DNA of 12,397 bases, taken from contig QHOM01000197.1 of assembly GCA_003218785.1 (NCBI GenBank), positions 1-12,397 of the forward strand, read 5' to 3'. The first letter of the stretch is position 1, and every line of letters starts with the position of its first letter. The notes under the pieces were generated by a model. It was not told the DNA's origin. It was given only the letters and a program-made list of their open reading frames with translations, and ran no database searches. The position numbers and the translations under genes were made by a program. Shown piece after piece: positions 1 to 5,967 of the stretch. The stretch is from Verrucomicrobiota bacterium. Its GTDB lineage: Bacteria; Verrucomicrobiota; Verrucomicrobiia; Chthoniobacterales; UBA10450.

Positions 1-1
1 G

Positions 2-241
2 ATCTATTATCTCTCAGTTAGCGGAGTCGCCTGCGTGGATATGGAAAGCATGCTCCGCTACGAATTTTCAGTGCATGCACTGATCGTGCTGGCGCTTTTG
101 AATTTTCTGCGTCAATTTCGCACGCCGCCGGTGCTCGTTAGGGCATTCGGCATCGCGGCAGTGGCGGTGCTCAGCGCTGCAGGGTTATGCGTACAGGGCT
201 GGTACGTCTGGAATTTCACCCGGGGCAATTGGGTTGCGTAA
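2..241 (+). CDS. C-terminal fragment of a membrane protein, probably a glycosyltransferase (5' end outside window)
   Basis: The frame is open from the first bases of the window to TAA at 239-241, giving about 79 visible residues, so the gene starts upstream. Two hydrophobic segments are visible (around FSVHALIVLALLNFL and AFGIAAVAVLSAAGLC), separated by a short basic loop (RQFRTPP). The ending, with WNFTRGNWVA after the last membrane span, and the segment SMLRYEFSVHALIVL resemble the C-terminus of polytopic mannosyltransferase (PIG-V/PMT-like) proteins. That family call is from memory and rests on little sequence. The stop lies 3 nt before the next start codon, so the two genes are probably co-transcribed and translationally coupled. 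A role in building a lipid-linked or surface glycan would fit the neighbouring sugar-mutase-like flavoenzyme, but this is inference. Confidence 0.6.
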   Translation: MYYLSVSGVACVDMESMLRYEFSVHALIVLALLNFLRQFRTPPVLVRAFGIAAVAVLSAAGLCVQGWYVWNFTRGNWVA

Positions 242-244
242 AAG

Positions 245-1765
245 ATGAAACCCAAAGTCGTCATCATCGGAGCGGGACCAGCAGGTCTGACGGCCGGCTA
301 TCTCCTGTCAAAGGAGGAAGTCGATGTCGTTGTCCTGGAGGCCGATCCCGTTTACGTGGGCGGTATTTCCCGAACGGTGACCTACAACGGTTTTCATTTC
401 GATATCGGCGGGCACCGGTTCTTTTCCAAATCTAAGGCAGTCGAAGATTTGTGGACCGAGATTTTGCCGAACGACATGCTCGTACGCCCGCGTTCGTCAC
501 GCATTTTTTACGACGGCAAATTTTTTTCCTATCCGCTGAAGCCGTTCGAGGCGCTGTTGAAGCTCGGCATTTTCAACTCGGTTCTTTGTGTTCTTTCGTG
601 GATGAAAGCGCGCCTCTTCCCGGTGCGAAATCCACGTAATTTCGAAGAGTGGGTAAGCAATCAGTTTGGCAAACGGCTCTTCACCACGTTCTTCAAAAGT
701 TACACTGAAAAAGTTTGGGGCATGTGCTGCAAAGAAATTTCCGCCGACTGGGCCGCGCAGCGCATTAAAGGACTTTCGCTCGGTAGCGCGATCAAGAATG
801 CGCTGATTCCGCAGCACTATAATGGGGATCGAACAAACGTAATTAAGACGCTCATTAATTCCTTTCGCTATCCACGAAAAGGACCTGGCATGATGTGGGA
901 AGCGTGTGCGGAAAAGATGAAGGCACTGGGCGGCAAACTCGAGATGGGCTGCCGAGTGACTCGCTGCTTCTACGACGAAGTTTCCGGGACTTGGACAGTC
1001 GAATACAAAGATCGACGAAGTGTTTTGCATACTGTTGAGGCCGAACACGTCATTTCGTCTGCGCCAATGCGGGAACTGGTTTGCGGATTAACCCCGTCAG
1101 TGAGCGAGCGAGCGAAGAGCGCAGCCGAAAGCCTTAAGTATCGCGATTTCCTCACCGTCATGTTGATCTTGAAAGACCGACACATGTTTGATGACAACTG
1201 GATCTACATTCACGATCCAAGCGTCAAAGTCGGTCGTGTTCAAAACTTCCGTTCGTGGTCGCCGGAGATGGTGCCCGAACCAGATAAGGTTTGTTACGGT
1301 CTCGAATACTTCTGCTTTGAGCACGACGGCCTGTGGGACTCGAGCGATAGCAACTTGATTGAGCTCGCCAAGCGAGAGCTAGTTAAGATCGGGCTGGCCA
1401 GGGAAGGGGACTTCGTAGATGGCTGCGTTGTTCGCCAGAAAAAGGCGTATCCCGTTTACGACGACGATTACGCGCGGCACGTCGCTACCATCCGCGAGGA
1501 GTTGGACCGTCGTTATCCGAATCTGCACCTCGTCGGTCGCAACGGCATGCATAAATACAACAATCAGGATCATGCCATGATGACTGCGATGTTGTGCGTC
1601 GAAAATATTCTGGCGGACGCAAAGCTTTACGATCTCTGGCAAGTTAACAGCGATGCGGAATATCACGAGTCCGGTCCCGGAGCGGCTGAGGAAACAATCG
1701 GCGCAGGACTACGGCTTGTCCCCACCCGCGTCGTCGCTGCTCCCGAGCTCGCGCCCGAAGGGTAA
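245..1765 (+). CDS. FAD-dependent amine-oxidase / UDP-galactopyranose-mutase-like oxidoreductase
   Basis: This is a complete 506-aa flavoprotein. The N-terminal Rossmann motif GAGPAGL (G9, G11, G14) and the acidic residue E32 ending the second strand mark an FAD-binding fold. GGISRT (39-44) and DIGGHRFF (53-60) are typical of the protoporphyrinogen-oxidase/UDP-galactopyranose-mutase superfamily. Near the C-terminus, GRNGMHKYNN followed by QDHAMMTAM (from residue 431) matches the conserved FAD-contacting end of that superfamily. The tail DLWQVNSDAEYHE is also familiar from these proteins. No transmembrane helix is evident, so it is probably cytosolic. The exact substrate cannot be told. A sugar-nucleotide mutase or a desaturase/oxidase acting in surface glycan or lipid synthesis is plausible because it directly follows a glycosyltransferase-like gene. 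No clear Shine-Dalgarno precedes ATG 245, which suggests coupling to the upstream gene. Its TAA abuts the TAA of the convergent gcvP with no gap (TAATTA, 1763-1768). Confidence 0.85.
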   Translation: MKPKVVIIGAGPAGLTAGYLLSKEEVDVVVLEADPVYVGGISRTVTYNGFHFDIGGHRFFSKSKAVEDLWTEILPNDMLVRPRSSRIFYDGKFFSYPLKPFEALLKLGIFNSVLCVLSWMKARLFPVRNPRNFEEWVSNQFGKRLFTTFFKSYTEKVWGMCCKEISADWAAQRIKGLSLGSAIKNALIPQHYNGDRTNVIKTLINSFRYPRKGPGMMWEACAEKMKALGGKLEMGCRVTRCFYDEVSGTWTVEYKDRRSVLHTVEAEHVISSAPMRELVCGLTPSVSERAKSAAESLKYRDFLTVMLILKDRHMFDDNWIYIHDPSVKVGRVQNFRSWSPEMVPEPDKVCYGLEYFCFEHDGLWDSSDSNLIELAKRELVKIGLAREGDFVDGCVVRQKKAYPVYDDDYARHVATIREELDRRYPNLHLVGRNGMHKYNNQDHAMMTAMLCVENILADAKLYDLWQVNSDAEYHESGPGAAEETIGAGLRLVPTRVVAAPELAPEG

Positions 1766-2563
1766 TTATCCTTCGCTGAATTCTTCGACCGGCGGACAAG
1801 AGCAAAACAGATTCCTATCTCCGTAAACGTTGTCGATTCGCGCGACGGCTGGCCAGAATTTGTGTTTGCGAGTCCAAGGCGCGGGAAAAGCCGCCTGTTC
1901 GCGCGAGTAAGGCCGGTCCCACTTTCCGGAAGCAATTTGCTGCGCGGTGTGCGGCGCGTTTTTCAGGATATTGTTTTCCCGATCCATCTTTCCGTTCGCG
2001 ACCGCTTCGATCTCTGCGTGGATCGAGATCATCGCGTCGCAAAAACGGTCGAGCTCATGTTTTGGTTCACTTTCTGTTGGCTCGATCATCATCGTCCCTG
2101 CGGCCGGCCAGGAAACCGTCGGCGCGTGGAATCCGTAGTCCATCAACCGTTTTGCTACATCTTCCACCTCGATGCCTGCGCTTTTCCACTGGCGAAGGTC
2201 CACGATGCACTCATGCGCAACGAGCCCGCGTTTGCCTTTGAAAAGCACGGGAAAATAAGAATCGAGTCGTTTGGCGATATAATTCGCATTTAAGATCGCG
2301 ACTTCGCTGGCTCGTTTCAATCCTTCCGCGCCCATCATACGTATGTACATCCATGTGATCGTAAGAATGCTGGCGCTACCGAACGGCGCGGCAGCGACGT
2401 TACCTCCCTTGCCTCCGCCGTGGCGGTAATCGGAGCCGCTCCAAATCGGCGGACGCTTCCCATGCTCCCCTTCGCCGAACAAGATTCGGCCGGTCTCGGG
2501 ATCGAGAATGAATTCTCTCGGTAAAAACGGCGCGAGATTTTTGGCAACACCGATTGGTCCCAC

Positions 2564-2571
2564 GCCAGCCG
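2564..2571 (-). other. Deletion junction in gcvP that removes the PLP-lysine segment
   Basis: On the minus strand the codons for V-Y-M-D-G (ending at 2568) run directly into the codons for G-V-G-P-I-G (from 2566) through a single extra T at 2567. Family P-proteins have about 37 residues between these motifs. The missing DNA is therefore about 110 nt, a number not divisible by three, which explains the frame change. The short GGC sequences on both sides of the join would fit a deletion between GGC-rich microhomologies, as expected near the GGGGPG-coding stretch. The deletion size is estimated from the remembered E. coli sequence, not from an alignment. Confidence 0.8.
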
Positions 2572-3220
2572 TCCATGTAAACCTGACCACCGTGCGTGTG
2601 CACGATGTCGCAGATTTCGCGGATGGTTGGTTCGAAAACGCCGTGTGTGGAAGGATACGTGACAATTAGCGCGGCGAGGTCGCGGGCGTGCTCATCTGCT
2701 TTGGCGCGAAGATCGGCGAGATCGATGTCTCCATCTTTCAAACAGGAAACCGGGACAACCTTGAAACCGGCCATCACCGCGCTGGCTGGATTGGTTCCGT
2801 GTGCCGAGGTCGGGATGAGACACACGTTGCGATGCGCTTCACCGCGCGACGCATGATACTCGCGGATCGCAAGCAGACCTGCGAATTCCCCCTGCGATCC
2901 GGCATTGGGTTGCAATGAAATCGCCGCGAACCCGGTGATTTCAGCGAGCCAGTCTTCAAGCTGCCGGCAAATTTCCATGTAGCCTGCCGTCTGTTCGGCG
3001 GGCGCGAACGGATGCAGCTTGGAAATTTCCGGCCATGAGATCGGAAACATTTCCGCCGTGGCATTCAATTTCATCGTGCACGAGCCCAGCGGAATCATCG
3101 AAGTCGTCAGCGAAAGATCGCGCGATTCGAGTTTTTTTAGATAACGCAGCATTTCCGTCTCGGTGTCGTGCGTGTTGAAGATGGGATGGGTAAGGAACTT
3201 CGAGGTGCGGAGCAGCGATC

Positions 3221-3319
3221 GTGGCACAAACATCTTGTCTGTCGGGCAGGCGGGCATCTTGCCTGCCGAATCGCCAGGCGAGACGCCCGGCTGCCCCACA
3301 GGCTGGAAGCCTATGCCAC
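3221..3319. repeat. 99-nt imperfect palindromic repeat element inserted in frame in gcvP
   Basis: The element starts with GTGGCACA (3221-3228) and ends with TATGCCAC (3312-3319), an inverted pair with one mismatch. Inside it, TGTCGGGCAGGCGGGC (3240-3255) pairs with GCCCGGCTGCCCCACA (3285-3300) apart from two mismatches. The centre holds CTTGCCTG opposite CAGGCGAG. The whole can fold into one long hairpin. It is exactly 33 codons long and open in the gcvP frame, where it reads GIGFQPVGQPGVSP then GDSAGKMPACPTD. On the other strand it reads AGILPAESPGETPGCPTGW. Repeats decoding to such peptides recur in Verrucomicrobia genomes (from memory). P-proteins lack this segment, so it is an insertion in the linker between the two halves. 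The 6-bp sequence GCGATC flanks it on both sides (3215-3220 and 3321-3326). Confidence 0.8.
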
Positions 3320-4704
3320 GGCGATCCGCGAAATCGCGAACGCGCGTGCCGCGAAAAATCGATATCAACAACTCAATGTCTCGATTTGTTGTTGTCTCAT
3401 CAAATGAAAGGCCAACGGCGCGCGCTCCAAGTGCGCGGAGATTGCATCCCGCCTTTTGCGCGTGTTCGATAAGCGTACTGCTTGATTCGACCTCTACGCG
3501 AATCGTGTCGAAGAAGTTCTCGTGCGTGATTTTGAAACCAAGAGCCTGCAGACCATCTGCGAGTTGGCTCGTTAAGCGATGAACACGCTTCGCGATTGCG
3601 CGCAAGCCCCGAGGGCCGTGGTAGACCGCGTACATCGAGGCGATGACAGCGAGAAGAACTTGGGCCGTACAAATGTTGCTCGTGGCTTTGTCGCGGCGGA
3701 TGTGTTGTTCGCGCGTTTGCAGGGCGAGTCGATAAGCAGGACGGCCTTCGGCATCATGCGAAACGCCAACGAGACGACCAGGCATGTGACGCTTGAATTG
3801 GTCGCGCGTGGCGAAGTATGCCGCGTGCGGTCCACCAAACCCCATTGGCACGCCAAAACGTTGCGTGTTCCCCACGGTGACATCGGCGCCGAATTCGCCC
3901 GGCGGTTTCAATAATGTCAGTGCAAGAATATCCGCCGCGACGACGACGAGCGCACCCGCGTCGTGCGCCCGCCTGACGAAATCAGCGTAATCGTAAATCG
4001 CTCCATCTGTGGCAGGATATTGCACGAGCGCGCCGAAAACGGCGTTATCGAATTTGAACTGCGAGTAATTGTCGATCTTGATCTGGATGCCAAGCGGCTT
4101 CGCGCGGGTCTGAATGACGGCAATAGTTTGGGGATGACAATTGTCGGCGACGAAAAATTTGTTTCGACCGGAAGCGACCGCATGACAAAGCGACATCGCC
4201 TCGGCGGCGGCGGTCGCTTCGTCCAAAAGAGACGCGTTTGCGATATCGAGCCCAGTCAAATCGGTCATCATCGTTTGGAAATTTACCAGCGCCTCCAAAC
4301 GGCCCTGCGCCAACTCGGCTTGGTACGGGGTGTAAGCGGTATACCAGCCGGGATTTTCAAGAATGTTTCGCTGGATAACCGGTGGCGTAATGCAGTCGTA
4401 GTAGCCCGCACCGATAAATGAGCGCGCGACCTTGTTTTTCTTTGCGATCGCATGCAACTCGGCCAGTGCTTCCGTCTCCGATTTCGCTTCCGGCAAGTTC
4501 AGTTCTCGATCTAAGCGGATATTTGGGGGGACGGCGGCGGCGATCAGTGCATCGAGATTTTCGAAGCCAACGTCACGCAACATTTCGCGCATTTCTTCTT
4601 CGCTGGGGCCGATGTGGCGGCGCGCAAATGAACCGAAATCAGTCGTTCGTTCGCGCAATTTCATTTGAAGAGACTACGGAAGGCAAATCGCGCTTCAACC
4701 TTTC

Positions 4705-4754
4705 AATGTGGGAGGGACCTCAGTGTCCCGATCTTCGCGGCGCGCTCCCACATT
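4705..4754. repeat. 50-nt palindromic repeat between ilvA and gcvP, overlapping the ilvA stop codon
   Basis: The perfect 10-nt inverted ends AATGTGGGAG (4705-4714) and CTCCCACATT (4745-4754) enclose a second hairpin, GGGAC (4714-4718) / GTCCC (4725-4729), with a 6-nt loop. The right end overlaps the last two bases of the ilvA TAA (4755-4753). The element occupies most of the 88-nt gap between ilvA and gcvP. No T-run follows on the minus strand, so it is not a standard intrinsic terminator. In a transcript it would form a stable hairpin that could stabilise or separate the two coding parts. Its GTGGGAG...CTCCCAC ends look like a dispersed repeat rather than a gene-specific structure. Confidence 0.7.
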
Positions 4755-5256
4755 ATTTATTTTGAATCGTAGGTTTTGACCCCTGACTTTTCAACAACGC
4801 GCGAACCTCGGCAAGATGCTGATGGTTCCGGGTCTCGACCGCGCAGAGAACGTTTACGTCGGAAACATCCGAACTGGCGAAAGCGCGATCATGAACAACT
4901 TGTTTGATGCTTGCGCCCGTCGAAGCGATTTGCGCCGCCAAATCGGCCAAGCCACCTGGAGGATCGCTAATGATGGCAGTGAATCGGCCAAGGCGGCCGT
5001 CGGCGACGAGACCACGTTCAATCACACGACTAAGCACATTGGGATCGATGTTGCCGCCGCAAATCAAAAGGACCACTCGCTTGCCGGTGAGCTCCTTCAG
5101 TTTTCCAGACATGCACGCGGCGAGCGGCGTTGCCGCGGCTCCTTCGACGACACTTTTTTCGAGTTCGACGAGACGCAGGATCGCCAGGGCGATCTGTCCC
5201 TCGGTCACAGTGACGGCAAGATCGACCAGTGGCTTCGCGATTCGGAACGCGTTCGA

Positions 5257-5264
5257 GCCTGCGG
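5257..5264 (-). other. Second ilvA frameshift site
   Basis: The minus strand reads ATT CCG CAG GCT CGA ACG (I-P-Q-A-R-T) in the second frame. The next frame gives GGC TCG AAC GCG TTC (G-S-N-A-F), which continues the family pattern after ADGLAIPQ. Joining the two needs one base added, or four if a residue such as Val before Gly is also missing. The exact lesion cannot be fixed without a homologue alignment. Confidence 0.7.
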
Positions 5265-5487
5265 AATGGCGAGCCCGTCCGCCAGCGTCGGATGCATTGC
5301 GATCTTTATTGGCTTGCCCGCTTCAAGTGCCGCTGAAAAGCTCGCCACGTTCTCCGCTTCAACAGCGACAATTTTCACGTTTGGCCGCAGGGTTTTGGTC
5401 GCTAAAGAAATGCCGGCAAGCAGACCGGCGCCGCCCACGGGAATAATCACTGCCTCGAGATCAGGAGCTTGCTCGACGATTTCTAGG

Positions 5488-5491
5488 CCCC
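5488..5491 (-). other. First ilvA frameshift site (one extra base in a G run)
   Basis: The minus strand reads ACG ATG GGG CCT AGA, giving T-M-G-P-R and then a stop after a few residues. Dropping one G gives ACG ATG GGC CTA GAA ATC GTC GAG, i.e. T-M-G-L-E-I-V-E, which is the family consensus and continues into the next open frame. A one-base change in a four-base homopolymer is the classic signature of a sequencing indel, but it is also a common natural mutation. Confidence 0.8.
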
Positions 5492-5967
5492 ATCGTTCCC
5501 TGGCCGGCAATGATTGCGGGATCATCGTAGCCGTCGATATAAGCGAGGCCTTTTTCCTTTGCGATCTCGCGCGCGTGCGCTTTTGCTTCGCCGAAATCTT
5601 TTCCGTGAAGAACGACTGTCGCGCCGAGTTTCTGGCAATTGTTTACTTTTAAAAGCGGTGCGAATTTTGGCATCACTACTGTTGCGGGAATGCCGAGCAA
5701 CTTGCCTTGGTAGGCAAGCGCCTGACCGTGATTGCCCGCAGAGGCGGCGATGACGCCGCGTTCCTGCTGGTCAGCGGACAATTGTGCAAGGGCATTCCGC
5801 GCGCCGCGTTCCTTAAAACTTCCCGTGCGCTGCAAGTTGTCGAGCTTGCAGAAAATTTCCATGCCCGTGATTTCACTTAGCGGGATGGAAAGCGGGCAAG
5901 GCGAATCGTAAACTGCGCCAGCGATCCATCCGCGCGCTGCTTCGATGTCCTGAAACGTGACCATGCG

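Larger units (their letters stand above)
1766..4664 (-). pseudogene. gcvP: Glycine dehydrogenase (decarboxylating), P-protein; broken by a ~110-nt deletion and frameshift
   Basis: The P-protein of the glycine cleavage system decarboxylates glycine using PLP and passes the aminomethyl group to lipoyl-GcvH. Reading starts at ATG 4664. MKLRERTTDFGSFARRHIGPS and the whole N-terminal half (SFIGAGYYD, TPYQAELAQGRLEAL, NASLLDEATAAAEAM) match the family. The second half begins at FLTHPIFN and SMIPLGSCTMKLN. At residues 696-699 (YMDG, codons ending near 2568) the frame breaks, and this frame stops near 2400 after 754 aa. Homology resumes in another frame at GVGPIGVAKNLAPFLP (from 2566) and runs to the normal end YGDRNLFCSCPPVEEF, with TAA at 1768-1766. 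The segment normally between these points (in E. coli NMNAQ...LNLHKTFCIPHGGGG, about 37 residues) is absent, including the PLP-binding Lys. A 33-codon palindromic repeat sits in the interdomain linker (residues about 449-481). About 25 extra residues follow FLP in the C-terminal part. As written, no active enzyme can be made. A misassembly cannot be excluded. Confidence 0.9.
4753..5964 (-). pseudogene. ilvA: Threonine ammonia-lyase (medium form with C-terminal ACT domain), interrupted by two frameshifts
   Basis: This PLP enzyme deaminates threonine to 2-oxobutyrate (also serine to pyruvate). It starts at ATG 5964, 3 nt after the ppdK stop. The first frame holds GSFKERGARNAL with the PLP lysine K51, SAGNHGQALA, and GYDDPAIIAGQGTMG. 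It then breaks in the GGGG run (plus-strand CCCC 5488-5491). The second frame continues GLEIVEQAPDLEAVIIPVGG then AGLLAGIS, and ADGLAIPQ. It breaks near 5257-5264. The third frame resumes GSNAFRIAKPLVDLAVTV then TEGQIALAILRLVELEKSVV, and ends with an ACT-like domain (FTAIISDPPGGLADLAAQI, TRNHQHLAEVRALL). The joined length is about 403 aa, right for the medium-form family. The glycine loop reads GGAGL rather than GGGGL. Both lesions are consistent with single-base indels, so either recent decay or sequencing error is possible. Function would be restored by correcting them. It sits in an operon with ppdK and gcvP. Confidence 0.85.

Noticed and set aside
497..1048. Minus-strand open frame (183 aa) opposite the FAD oxidoreductase
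   Set aside because: It is antisense to a clearly coding gene and has no recognisable features.
1763..1768. TAATTA as a regulatory palindrome
   Set aside because: It is simply the two convergent stop codons abutting.
3163..3582. Plus-strand open frame opposite gcvP reading AGILPAESPGETPGCPTG
   Set aside because: It is the antisense of gcvP plus the palindromic element; the peptide is the known decoding of the repeat, not a gene.
4816..5652. Long plus-strand open frame (278 aa) opposite ilvA
   Set aside because: It is composed of the antisense of conserved ilvA codons and shows no recognisable domain; it is a GC-driven shadow frame.
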